Part shown: positions 1-7,681 of the stretch, one piece after another | Position numbering within the stretch: position 1 is the first letter of the stretch | Layout of the letters: each line of letters opens with the position of its first letter | From: Natrialba sp. SSL1 | GTDB lineage: Archaea > Halobacteriota > Halobacteria > Halobacteriales > Natrialbaceae | Direction of reading: 5' to 3' | DNA length: 64,000 nt | NCBI RefSeq assembly: GCF_001861355.1 | Contig: NZ_MASN01000029.1 | Coordinates: forward strand, 124,001 to 188,000 | Made by a program: the position numbers and the translations under genes | Notes under the pieces: model-generated | Databases searched by the model: none | The model's input: the letters and a program-made list of their open reading frames with translations, nothing else | What the model was told of the DNA's origin: nothing

Positions 1-398
1 TGAATGTCGGCGTCGAGCAGTCCGACCATCGCGCCGCGTTTCTCGAGTCCGGCCGCGAGGTTCGCAGCGACGGTCGTCTTCCCGACACCGCCCTTTCCGG
101 AGGCGACGGCGATGACGTTGCGAACGCGGGGGAGGACCTCGTCGTCGAAGCCGTGTTCCGCACCGGCGTGCGCACGCAGGTCGGCCTCGAGACCGGCTTC
201 GTCACAGACCTCTCGAATGCGGTTGCCAAGCTCCATTTCGGAGGGCGCGTACGGCGTGTTGAACGCGAGTGAGATGCGAGCGGTTTCGTCCTCGATGGTG
301 ACGTCGTTGACGAGTCCGAGCGAGATGATATCCTCGCCGATGTCCGGGTCCTCGATCCCCTCGAGCTTGATCTTGAGTTCGTGTTCTGTAATGCTCAT
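1..398 (-). CDS. Mrp/NBP35-family Fe-S carrier P-loop ATPase (5' part only)
   Basis: Only the first 132 codons are present; the gene runs off the left edge. Residues 1-75 look like a MIP18/DUF59-type Fe-S assembly domain, and the ParA-like deviant Walker A loop SGKGGVGKTT is at residues 100-109, followed by the start of the switch region (LLDADIH). Members of this family bind a 4Fe-4S cluster and deliver it to apoproteins in the cytoplasm, but the C-terminal CxxC that would carry the cluster lies outside the window. The start at 398 gives a typical archaeal Mrp N-terminus. ParA/MinD proteins share the loop, but the DUF59 domain favours Mrp. Confidence 0.88.
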   Translation of the reverse strand, partial: MSITEHELKIKLEGIEDPDIGEDIISLGLVNDVTIEDETARISLAFNTPYAPSEMELGNRIREVCDEAGLEADLRAHAGAEHGFDDEVLPRVRNVIAVASGKGGVGKTTVAANLAAGLEKRGAMVGLLDADI

Positions 399-740
399 AC
401 TGAGTCTGTGTGTTACCTAGCGTACGGTTGCGAAGCGGGATACGTGTGATGGTTCGGATGTGAAACGAGGTGCAGCACGTGACGATCCGCCCGGCTGTCA
501 CTGGTACAATGCGGTCGTGGAACGCCGTGAAGCAGAAGCGGAAGCGGAAGCGGATGGAACCGCAGTGACCCACAGAGCCAGCGATCCCGCTGTCAGCTGT
601 GGTGTCGTCAAGAAATGGTGTGTCGTCATTGTCAATGCCGATTGCGGTTCGTGTGAACCGCATCGGTACCGGAGCCGGCATCGGCATCAGTACCAGTACC
701 GGCACCGGGGCCGGTACCGGAACCGGCACTCGAGTGGTCC
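399..740. other. Gene-free spacer with short repeats
   Basis: I see no credible gene between the Mrp start codon and the end of the NrfCD-like operon. It holds a GAAGCG-type hexamer run at 529-554 and a longer GGTACCGG/GGCACCGG run at 661-730. At the right end, GGTCC-TTAC-GGACC (736-749) can form a short hairpin whose loop contains the stop codon of the next gene. The spacer should carry the Mrp promoter, but no clear TATA box stands out. Confidence 0.5.
661..730. repeat. Degenerate hexamer repeat (GGTACC/GGCACC/GGAGCC units)
   Basis: About 70 bp of near-period-6 sequence built from variants of ACCGGn and GCATCG units. It lies just downstream (minus strand) of the stop codon of the small membrane gene at 741-1049. 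Similar runs follow the stop codons of hisF and of the acidic coiled-coil gene, so it looks like one case of a window-wide tendency. Function unknown. Confidence 0.6.
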
Positions 741-1049
741 TTACGGACCGGGTGCCGCGAGTGGTTCCGGCAGGCCGCCGTAGAAGACGACGCCGATGAT
801 GACGGTCAGGATGAACATCCCGATCCACATCTGGGCCGTAATCCCGACGAGGTAGGAGACGCCGAGCAGGCCGGTCTTGCTATCGCGGGGCTGTCCGAGG
901 AACCACGCTGCAACCATCACGTAGACGGGGACGAGAATGACCCCGAAGATAAGGTAGGTCCCGATGTTCGGGAAGCCCGTCACACCCTCGGTCCCATCGT
1001 AGCCGTGATAGAGGATGAACGAGAGCGCGGTGGTGAGCGCTGGAATCAT
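741..1049 (-). CDS. Small membrane protein, third gene of the NrfCD-like operon
   Basis: A 102-residue protein with three hydrophobic helices (about residues 28-50, 60-80 and 78-98) and no recognisable catalytic motif. Its ATG overlaps the stop codon of the upstream NrfD-like gene in an ATGA arrangement, which suggests translational coupling and a role as an accessory membrane subunit. It is last in the operon and followed by a repeat-bearing spacer. I do not recognise a named family. Confidence 0.75.
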   Translation of the reverse strand: MIPALTTALSFILYHGYDGTEGVTGFPNIGTYLIFGVILVPVYVMVAAWFLGQPRDSKTGLLGVSYLVGITAQMWIGMFILTVIIGVVFYGGLPEPLAAPGP

Positions 1050-2461
1050 GCTTCAACCTCCGGCTGCTCTGCACTTTCCTCTACCGGTTCGTGGTCGTGT
1101 TCGTGGCCGTGACCGTGGTCGCCACGAAGGTGTTCGACCGCGTGGAGCTCGACCACGGGGACGAGCTTCGACAGCACGAGGAAGAACAGCGTCACCATGC
1201 CGATCGTTCCGGCGATCGACAGCAGTTCGATTACGCTTGGGAAGTATTCTCCCGGCGAGCCGTCGTAGATGTTGAACGACGGATACCAGAAGCCAGAGAG
1301 GACGAAGTACGTCTTCTCGACCAGCGTCGCGGTCAGCACGAGCAGGCCAGCAGCGATCGCGCGGCCCTTACTGAACAACGACGGGCGGATCGTCTGTGCG
1401 AAGATGTACACAAGCACACCGAGCACCATTAGCATCGGACCGACGTACATTGGGTGCGAGAGCTTTGACGCAGTTGCGTACGAGTGGGTCGTCGTCGAGT
1501 GGAAGCTGCCCGTGGCGAGCTGCTGGAGCTGCAACCAGAGGAACAGCAGGCAGAAGAATCCAAGCCACAGGAGCAGGCCACGGAAGATGTCGTCAGTGAT
1601 GATGTGGTCCCAGTCGTACGCGCGACGGAATGCGTAGGACAGGAGGATCACGCCACTGATTGCCGACGTGAGTGCGATGGTCAGGAACTGTGGTCCCTGA
1701 ATGCCACCGAACCAGCTTGGGTAGTTCGGCAGGACGGCGAACAGCCACGGAATGACACCGCCGTGAAGCAGCAGTGGTGCCATGATGATGATCGCGAGTG
1801 CGACCCACCAGACCATCCGGTCGATGACCTTGTCTTCGGCCTTGGTGTAGCCGAGGGTCAGCACGTCGTAGACCGGTGCGAGAAGGTCTGGCAGCTGTTT
1901 TCCGCCCACGTTGGGCGAGAACGACGGCAGGTCATCACGCAGTCGTGCGATGTCGTATCGGAGCGTGAGTCCGAGATACGTCGCCGTCAGCACGAAGTAG
2001 GCCGTAATGACAGTAACGTCCCACACCAGTGGCGAGTTGTTGACCGTGATGTGGTAGTGACCGATGACGCTCGTGACCATGCGGTCCGGGCGGCCCATGT
2101 GCACCAGAATGTAGAATCCTGCCGCGGAGAGGCCGGCGAGCGTCAGCATCTCTGCGAGGCGGGCGACCGGCATGTATCGATCCATGCCGAGCAGTCGGAC
2201 CGCAGCGGAGAGGATAATCCCGCCGTGTGCGATCCCGACCCACCAGATGAACGCGCCGATGTACAGTCCCCAGGTGACACCGCCACCGCTACCCCAGTCG
2301 GAGAGGCCGGTAACGGCCATCCCCTGCTGCAGCTGGTACATCCAGCCGACGAGGAAGGCACCGAGTGCCAGCGCCGCGATGGCGAACAGGAGGACGTACT
2401 TCTTCGTGAACGTATGCATCGGCCGCAGGATGTCGTCCTCAGACGGCGTCTTGGTGCTCAT
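1046..2461 (-). CDS. NrfD/PsrC-like integral membrane quinol-interacting subunit
   Basis: A 471-residue protein with about ten membrane segments and the overall pattern of the NrfD/PsrC family, which exchanges electrons between the quinone pool and a partner Fe-S protein. Conserved-looking polar features include an early GxHGG-like WVGIAHGG segment and a late HSYATASKLSHPMY stretch. The C-terminus carries a His/Asp/Glu-rich tail after the last helix. Start and stop both overlap their neighbours by ATGA, so the three genes form one tight unit. The partner is the four-cluster Fe-S protein encoded just upstream. Confidence 0.85.
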   Translation of the reverse strand: MSTKTPSEDDILRPMHTFTKKYVLLFAIAALALGAFLVGWMYQLQQGMAVTGLSDWGSGGGVTWGLYIGAFIWWVGIAHGGIILSAAVRLLGMDRYMPVARLAEMLTLAGLSAAGFYILVHMGRPDRMVTSVIGHYHITVNNSPLVWDVTVITAYFVLTATYLGLTLRYDIARLRDDLPSFSPNVGGKQLPDLLAPVYDVLTLGYTKAEDKVIDRMVWWVALAIIIMAPLLLHGGVIPWLFAVLPNYPSWFGGIQGPQFLTIALTSAISGVILLSYAFRRAYDWDHIITDDIFRGLLLWLGFFCLLFLWLQLQQLATGSFHSTTTHSYATASKLSHPMYVGPMLMVLGVLVYIFAQTIRPSLFSKGRAIAAGLLVLTATLVEKTYFVLSGFWYPSFNIYDGSPGEYFPSVIELLSIAGTIGMVTLFFLVLSKLVPVVELHAVEHLRGDHGHGHEHDHEPVEESAEQPEVEA

Positions 2462-4113
2462 AAGGACACCCCAGCGTCACCGACCGTCATCTCGTCAAGG
2501 ACGTCCTTGCGGTTGTCTGCGAGCGGCACGGAGCTACCGTCGGCGAGGTCGGCTTCCACGTCTTCGTAGGCAACCGGACCCTCGACCTGCTCTGCCTGCG
2601 GGCCTGGCTCGTTGCCCAGGTAGATGATGTTCGGGTTGGTACCCATGTCCTCGAGCAGTTGGAAGTTCGAGTCCGGTTCTCCGGCCTCGTTCACGAGAAC
2701 GGTCTGTGCCGCGCTCTCGTCTGGACCGTCGAACTCCTCGTCCTCGTCCGGTTCGTCGGCGAGATCGAGTCCGACGAGGACCTCCTCGCTGTCGAGATCG
2801 AGACCGTGTGCTTCGAGTGCATCGAAGGCGTCGACGATGTTCTGCTCGTATTCGGTGTGGCTGGCGTCGCCCTCACCGAAGTCCTCGGAGACGATTTCGA
2901 TCGCCTTCATGATTCGGAGCGTCTCCTCGTCGAGGTCTTCGGACGCTTCCAGAACGGACTCCAGGTCGTCGTCTGCGCCGTCGAGGTCGTCCTCGAGTGC
3001 GTCCGCCGACGGGACGCTCATGTCGATGTCGGAGAGTGCGCGACCACGGGCCGGGTTGTCGGCGTAGGTCTGCGGGTCACTGTTGTCGTCGAACATGTTG
3101 CCGAACTGGATCGCGTCCGGCGGACAGGCGTCCTCACAGGCGGTCGTTCCGACAGCGTCCTCGCCCATGCCGCCGTCCTGGCGGGTTGGGCACATCGTAC
3201 ACTTGCTCATGACGCCACGTGGGGCACGACTGTCGACCCAGCGACCGCGCTCGTCGCTCATGTGGTCGTGTGGGACATCGCTGTCGTGATCGTGGTCGCC
3301 CATTTCTTCCTGTGCCTGTGCCTCGATGTCTTCCGTGGTGATGTCAGGTTCGTCCCACTGGAAGTAGTTGACACCGTACGGACAGGCAACCTGGCAGTAT
3401 CGGCAGCCGATACAGACGTCGTAGTCGGTCAGGACGAGGCCGTCGTTGTCACGCGTGTGACGCGCGGTCGTCGGACAGACCTTCTCACACGGTGCGTCGG
3501 TACAGTGCTGGCACGGTCGAACGAGTCGGTTGCGACTCGTGTCGACACCGTTGTCCTCGTAGTCGAGGACGTACATCCAGTTGACACCGCGGTCCAGGTT
3601 GTTCTCCTCTGCACAGGCCTCGACACAGGAGAGACAGCCGTCACAGCGCTCGAGATCGATCGCCATACCCCACTGAACGTCCTGCTCAGTGTCGTCGCCC
3701 TCCTGGGCGGCGGCGACGTTCGGCTCGCTCTCGCTGCCTCCTTCCGAGGCACCGAAGGCACCGAGACCGACGAAGGCTGCACCGGCACCCATCTTCTTCA
3801 TCATGCCGCGGCGACTCTCTTCGCCGTCGCTGTCGACACTCTTCAGCATCTCGGCGAAGCCGCCAGCGTTCTTTTGGGCCTCTTCGTAGGCCTCCTCGGT
3901 TGGGCGGTCGTCGACGCCGAACTCCTCCATCACGTCGTCGTGATACTTCTCGTGGAAGTCGGCTTCGGAGAGTTCGCCCTTCGTGACGCGCATGGCGTCT
4001 TCGGCCATCTGCATCCCGAGGTCGCTGTCGTACTCGGTATCGTCGAGCATCGTCTCGAGCTCATTTTCCCACTCTTGACCGAGTGGATGGAACGATTCGT
4101 CTTCCGTACTCAT
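2458..4113 (-). CDS. NrfC/PsrB-like 4Fe-4S ferredoxin with an internal Tat-like motif
   Basis: A 551-residue acidic protein. Cysteine groups resembling four 4Fe-4S sites are seen: CDGCLSC at about 157, CQHC at 201, CIGCRYC at 234, and a later CTMC with a distant CEDAC. This is the pattern of the electron-transfer subunit of molybdoenzyme-type complexes. A twin-arginine-like motif SRRGMMKK followed by a Gly/Ala-rich hydrophobic stretch lies at residues 100-122, after a roughly 100-residue acidic N-terminal region, which is unusual. The C-terminal 230 residues are acidic with no cysteine cluster. No catalytic molybdopterin subunit is encoded beside it. Confidence 0.85.
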   Translation of the reverse strand: MSTEDESFHPLGQEWENELETMLDDTEYDSDLGMQMAEDAMRVTKGELSEADFHEKYHDDVMEEFGVDDRPTEEAYEEAQKNAGGFAEMLKSVDSDGEESRRGMMKKMGAGAAFVGLGAFGASEGGSESEPNVAAAQEGDDTEQDVQWGMAIDLERCDGCLSCVEACAEENNLDRGVNWMYVLDYEDNGVDTSRNRLVRPCQHCTDAPCEKVCPTTARHTRDNDGLVLTDYDVCIGCRYCQVACPYGVNYFQWDEPDITTEDIEAQAQEEMGDHDHDSDVPHDHMSDERGRWVDSRAPRGVMSKCTMCPTRQDGGMGEDAVGTTACEDACPPDAIQFGNMFDDNSDPQTYADNPARGRALSDIDMSVPSADALEDDLDGADDDLESVLEASEDLDEETLRIMKAIEIVSEDFGEGDASHTEYEQNIVDAFDALEAHGLDLDSEEVLVGLDLADEPDEDEEFDGPDESAAQTVLVNEAGEPDSNFQLLEDMGTNPNIIYLGNEPGPQAEQVEGPVAYEDVEADLADGSSVPLADNRKDVLDEMTVGDAGVSL

Positions 4114-4242
4114 CGCGTTAGAACACCTCTTGACATGCGGTTCCAGTCACAACGTGAGTACGCAACGGCACCCACTTGAATACGTTCATTTGCGGTTCCT
4201 CTAAAGCGCACTCACCGCTACTAATCGAAGAAAGACACAGTC

Positions 4243-4263
4243 GATTTCCACACCGTGGGAATG
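4243..4263. promoter_or_regulatory. Imperfect palindrome between regulator and Fe-S operon
   Basis: The 21-mer GATTTCCACACCGTGGGAATG has seven of ten pairs complementary. It resembles the palindrome at 5022-5042, sharing the right half GTGGGAATG. It lies 130 bp before the Fe-S gene start, with a TTTAGA-like minus-strand box near 4203-4208. It may be an upstream activating or operator site for the neighbouring regulator; that is inference. Confidence 0.45.
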
Positions 4264-4296
4264 GGTGCGAACAGGTTCGGGTGTATAAATGAGATC

Positions 4297-4971
4297 TCAG
4301 CTCTGAACGAGTTGGTCCTCGAGCGGAGACTCGGGATCGGTATCGGGTACGCGGTCGAGGAATTGCTTGATGATCGCCTCCTCCGCACGGTGAAGCGTTT
4401 CACTGCACGTTGATTTCGCAATTCCCAGATGGTCGGCGAGTTCAGTTAACGAACTTCGGCGCGGCGTATCGTAGTATCCCTGCTCGACGGCAGCAGTGAG
4501 CACCTCAAACTGGCGATCCGAGAGGAGTTGGCTGTCGTGAAGCTGCTCGGTGACAGTCTCGATGCGATATTGCAGTCCGAGCCGTTCGAACTGCGCCGCG
4601 AGTTCACCCAGTCGTTCGCGCGACCCGGTCACCTCGACCGTCGCGCGTCCGTCCTGAATCGTCACCGGCAACTCGATCGGCATCCCGGAATTCCGCGAGG
4701 AGAACAGCAACAACGGTTTCGTCGTCTCGAAGTGCACCGTCGCTTCCCCGTCGCTTCGCTGTGTGAGCGTCACCTCCGTTAGCTGAGGGTGGTCGTTCAT
4801 CGTCTCGAGTACCTGCTCGACGTTCGACCCGGTAATCTGGACGAGGGCAAAGCCGGTGTTTGCACCAGGAACCGCGGCGAGCACCCGGAACGTCGCGTCC
4901 GGGTTCGCCGTCGACACCTGCTGAATCCAGACGTGGTCGGGCAGCGTGATAGTGAGGGTTGCCTGCGCCAT
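4297..4971 (-). CDS. Bacterio-opsin-activator-type (HTH_10) transcriptional regulator
   Basis: A 224-residue protein. The first 145 residues form a mixed alpha/beta sensor-like region. Residues 150-205 carry the HTH_10 signature: LSDRQ, a YYDTPR turn and a TLTELAD-like helix (here SLTELADHLGI), then a basic recognition helix. This haloarchaeal family includes Bat and DmsR, the latter controlling an anaerobic respiration operon in Halobacterium. The gene is upstream of, and codirectional with, the NrfCD-like operon, with a 183-bp gap. Related palindromes lie before this gene and before that operon, so local control is likely. Confidence 0.85.
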   Translation of the reverse strand: MAQATLTITLPDHVWIQQVSTANPDATFRVLAAVPGANTGFALVQITGSNVEQVLETMNDHPQLTEVTLTQRSDGEATVHFETTKPLLLFSSRNSGMPIELPVTIQDGRATVEVTGSRERLGELAAQFERLGLQYRIETVTEQLHDSQLLSDRQFEVLTAAVEQGYYDTPRRSSLTELADHLGIAKSTCSETLHRAEEAIIKQFLDRVPDTDPESPLEDQLVQS

Positions 4972-5021
4972 GGCAATCGTTCACTCAAGTGTTGGGACTG
5001 GACAACCAATAGGCTCCGTCA

Positions 5022-5042
5022 CATTCCTACCGCGTGGGAATG
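5022..5042. promoter_or_regulatory. Palindrome upstream of the HTH_10 regulator
   Basis: CATTCCTACCGCGTGGGAATG has six-base perfect outer arms (CATTCC/GGAATG) and eight of ten pairs overall. It ends 51 nt before the regulator start; a weak TATTGG box lies between on the minus strand. Position and similarity to 4243-4263 suggest an autoregulatory site. Confidence 0.5.
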
Positions 5043-5145
5043 ACTGATCTGACCAGTCAAGACGGCGAAGTTCACCGAGGGAGTCCAGACCCAAGACGGT
5101 CATAGCTATCGTGTAGATTCACTCCCGAGAACCGCAACCACTGCC

Positions 5146-6132
5146 TCACGACGAACAGTGCGCTACCAACTCCTCGGCAACCAGCGCTGGCCGCTCGTGT
5201 TGAACCCAGTGGCTCGCTCCCGAGACCTGCACGAACCGGCTTCGGACACACTGTGCGACACTTCTGTGAGCGAGATCCATCGTCAACGCAGCATCCTCGT
5301 CACCCCAGATGAGAAGCGTCGGCGTCTCGAGTTGGTCGTCGGCCGCGGGCATCGAGGTTCCGAGTCTGACCGGCGGGTACCGACCACTCGCCCGATACCA
5401 GTTGAGCATGCCGGTGAGCGCATCCGGCTGTCGCCAGGCGTGACGGTACAGCGCCAGCTCCGCCGACGAAAACGTCCCAGTCGGCGCAGTCTCCGTCAAC
5501 GCCCGCTCGAGTCGATCGTACCCCTTCGCCCCGAGCAGCCGTTCTGGAAGCCGGGGGAGCTGGAATAGGTACGCATACCAGCTCCGGCCCTGTTGTTCGA
5601 GCGACGAGCGCAACACACGCTGAAACACTGTTGGATGCGGCGCGTTGATGACCGCCAGTCGGTCGACCACGTCGGGATAGCGGGTGGCGAGATCCCACGC
5701 GACGATGCCGCCCCAGTCGTGGCCGACGACGTGTGCGCGCTCGCGGCCTTCCGCGTCAATCAGGTCGACGATATCCCGTGTCAGGTATCGCAGCCGGTAT
5801 GCACCGACACCCGCGGGCTTCTCGCTGCGGTTGTAGCCCCGCTGGTCCGGCACCACGACACGGTAGCCTGCCTCAAGTAGCGGTTCGATCTGGTGTCGCC
5901 AGCCGTACCAGAACTCGGGGAAGCCGTGAAGCAAGACGACCAGTGGGCCCGACTCGTCGCCACCGGCAACCATGTGGAGACGAACTGTTGAGAGATCCAG
6001 GGTACTCGAGTCCACGCCGATCTCGGGACAGGCTGCTGCGTCGGGGGCGGTTGCGTCGTCAGCGAGTGGCAGGGAGGGCACTAGAGGTGTCTGTCTCGGC
6101 CCAGCCCTGTAAGTCAAACTGGGAGCGAACAT
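5146..6132 (-). CDS. Alpha/beta hydrolase, epoxide hydrolase/dehalogenase-like
   Basis: A 328-residue alpha/beta hydrolase. The oxyanion-hole motif HGFPEFWYGWR is at residues 69-79 and the nucleophile elbow GHDWGG at 137-142, with Asp139 as nucleophile, typical of soluble epoxide hydrolases and haloalkane dehalogenases. The acid is probably within GDED (277-280) and the base His308 in ASHW. The cap region has the epoxide-hydrolase look, but the substrate cannot be read. Residues 1-45 are poorly conserved-looking, so a later start is possible. It is divergent from nirK with 83 bp between start codons. Confidence 0.82.
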   Translation of the reverse strand: MFAPSLTYRAGPRQTPLVPSLPLADDATAPDAAACPEIGVDSSTLDLSTVRLHMVAGGDESGPLVVLLHGFPEFWYGWRHQIEPLLEAGYRVVVPDQRGYNRSEKPAGVGAYRLRYLTRDIVDLIDAEGRERAHVVGHDWGGIVAWDLATRYPDVVDRLAVINAPHPTVFQRVLRSSLEQQGRSWYAYLFQLPRLPERLLGAKGYDRLERALTETAPTGTFSSAELALYRHAWRQPDALTGMLNWYRASGRYPPVRLGTSMPAADDQLETPTLLIWGDEDAALTMDLAHRSVAQCVRSRFVQVSGASHWVQHERPALVAEELVAHCSS

Positions 6133-6201
6133 ATTCGCCCATATTCTTTCGCCTCAGGAATCATCGCTGGAGGTGACAGGCTAGGTCGTGTGTGTATAAC
6201 T

Positions 6202-6208
6202 GAGGAGG
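6202..6208 (+). promoter_or_regulatory. Shine-Dalgarno site of nirK
   Basis: GAGGAGG lies 7 nt before the nirK ATG. This stands out because many starts in this window look leaderless. It implies a 5' leader, with a possible TATA-like CATATTC near 6140-6146. Confidence 0.6.
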
Positions 6209-6215
6209 AAGGCCA

Positions 6216-7346
6216 ATGCCCCAGACCACGATACTCACCAACCGACGACAGTTCGTTCAGGGAATCGGCGCAGCCGGGGCGATCGCCGTTGCTGGCTGTC
6301 TCGACGACAGCGTGTGGCGGCCCGACGCCTCCGATGCAGGACCGGCTGCTGCCGACCGAGAGGACGAGGACGAAAACGGGCACGAAGACGAGGAACTCCC
6401 ACCAACAGAACCGCCCGACGTAGAACACATCGCAGCCGACCCGGCGGTCATTCCGCCACCAGTCGACTGGGACGAACCCCGGACGCACGAGTTGACACTC
6501 GAGTCGATCGAGGCAACGGTCGAGATCGAACCGGGCGTGACGATCGACCTAATGACCTACGAGGGCCAGATTCCGGGGCCGATGATCCGCGTCCGCGAGG
6601 GTGATACGGTCGAACTCACCTTCGAGGTGCCCGACGAGCACAACGTCGATGTCCACAACATCGACCTCCACGCGGTGTACGGACCGGGCGGCGGTGCCGA
6701 GGCGACGACGATTGCACCCGGTGACGAACCGGCCACGCTCACGTTCGCCGCGACGTACCCCGGCATCCACATCTACCACTGTGCGGTGCCGGCGATGGAC
6801 CAGCACATCAGCCTGGGGATGTTCGGAGCGATTCTCGTCGAACCCGCGGATGGCCTCCCCGAGGTCGACCGCGAGTTCTACGTCGGCCAGCACGAACTCT
6901 ACACCAACGGCGAGACCGGCGAAGAAGGCCACCACCAGTTCGACTTCGACGCCTCGGCGGACGAAGACCCGACCTACGTCCTGCTGAACGGAGAGGTCGG
7001 CGCGGTCAGTGACGACGGCCCACACGGCGCACCCGAGGCCGAGGTCGGCGAAACCGTTCGTATCTACTTCGCGAACGGTGGCCCCAACTTCACCAGTGCA
7101 CTCCATCCGATCGGCAACGTCTGGTCGCGTTTCTACCGGGACGGCGACCTGCTCACGGAGCCCGCACAGAACGTCGAGACGACGCCGGTCGCACCCGGGA
7201 CCAGCGTTGCAGGAGAGATGGAGATGGTCGTTCCCGGCCCGATCAAACTCGTCGACCACGCGCTCTCGCGGGTTGTCCACAAGGGCGCGCTCGGCGTCAT
7301 CGAGGTCAGCGGTGACCCCGATCCGGAGATTTACGACGAGTCCTGA
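6216..7346 (+). CDS. nirK: Copper-containing nitrite reductase (NO-forming), Tat lipoprotein
   Basis: A 376-residue two-cupredoxin nitrite reductase that reduces nitrite to nitric oxide outside the membrane. The N-terminus has a twin-arginine motif (NRRQFVQ) and a lipobox-like AGCL with Cys28. Copper ligands are visible: type 1 His147, Cys189, His197 and Met202 (YHC and QHISLGM); type 2 His152, His188 and His297 (SALHPIG). Catalytic Asp150 (HNIDLH) and probable His270 are present. The acidic, Asp/Glu-rich linker at residues 30-65 is a halophilic trait. An unusual strong ribosome site precedes it. Confidence 0.93.
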   Translation: MPQTTILTNRRQFVQGIGAAGAIAVAGCLDDSVWRPDASDAGPAAADREDEDENGHEDEELPPTEPPDVEHIAADPAVIPPPVDWDEPRTHELTLESIEATVEIEPGVTIDLMTYEGQIPGPMIRVREGDTVELTFEVPDEHNVDVHNIDLHAVYGPGGGAEATTIAPGDEPATLTFAATYPGIHIYHCAVPAMDQHISLGMFGAILVEPADGLPEVDREFYVGQHELYTNGETGEEGHHQFDFDASADEDPTYVLLNGEVGAVSDDGPHGAPEAEVGETVRIYFANGGPNFTSALHPIGNVWSRFYRDGDLLTEPAQNVETTPVAPGTSVAGEMEMVVPGPIKLVDHALSRVVHKGALGVIEVSGDPDPEIYDES

Positions 7347-7413
7347 TCAGCCCGGCTACCACACAGTCTTTTCTGGCGGCCAGCACCCTCAGCACAACCG
7401 CCTGCAACTACAA

Positions 7414-7551
7414 CTACGTCCACACCCGCAAACACTCACTCGAACAGAAGTGCAAGTCAATCTCTTCCCCGTCGGTCCCTGCGTCGTGCGTCGTCAACGT
7501 GTACGCAACGTCTGGTTCTCGACAGTTGTCGCACTCGAGTACAGCAGCCAT
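7414..7551 (-). CDS. 45-residue treble-clef-like zinc protein
   Basis: A tiny protein with a CDNC pair near the N-terminus and a CSSEC pair near the C-terminus, the spacing of small haloarchaeal zinc-finger proteins. I place the start at 7551 rather than further upstream because a TATA-like CATACTC lies about 32-38 nt before it on the minus strand, and the longer frame would overlap the TFB stop. It might bind nucleic acid or protein; nothing shows which. Confidence 0.6.
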   Translation of the reverse strand: MAAVLECDNCREPDVAYTLTTHDAGTDGEEIDLHFCSSECLRVWT

Positions 7552-7681
7552 AGTCGGGTCGACCGGACAAACGGGCTTGAGTATGCACTCGTTAGCGATG
7601 CAGTCCCGCGAGCAGAACAGTCTGGCGCAGCGACGAACGACGGTAAATCTCTCGTTGAACGCGCTGTGATCGCAACGCGGA

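Noticed and set aside
1484-2569. Long open frame on the plus strand opposite the NrfD-like gene
   Set aside because: High-GC acidic genes keep antisense frames open; the protein has no motif, and the opposite strand encodes a clear membrane protein.
2659-4179. 506-codon plus-strand frame opposite the Fe-S gene
   Set aside because: Antisense shadow with arginine- and valine-rich, non-acidic composition unlike haloarchaeal proteins.
5146-6132. The alpha/beta hydrolase as MenH of menaquinone synthesis
   Set aside because: The nucleophile is Asp (GHDWGG), not the Ser expected for MenH, and it is far from the men genes.
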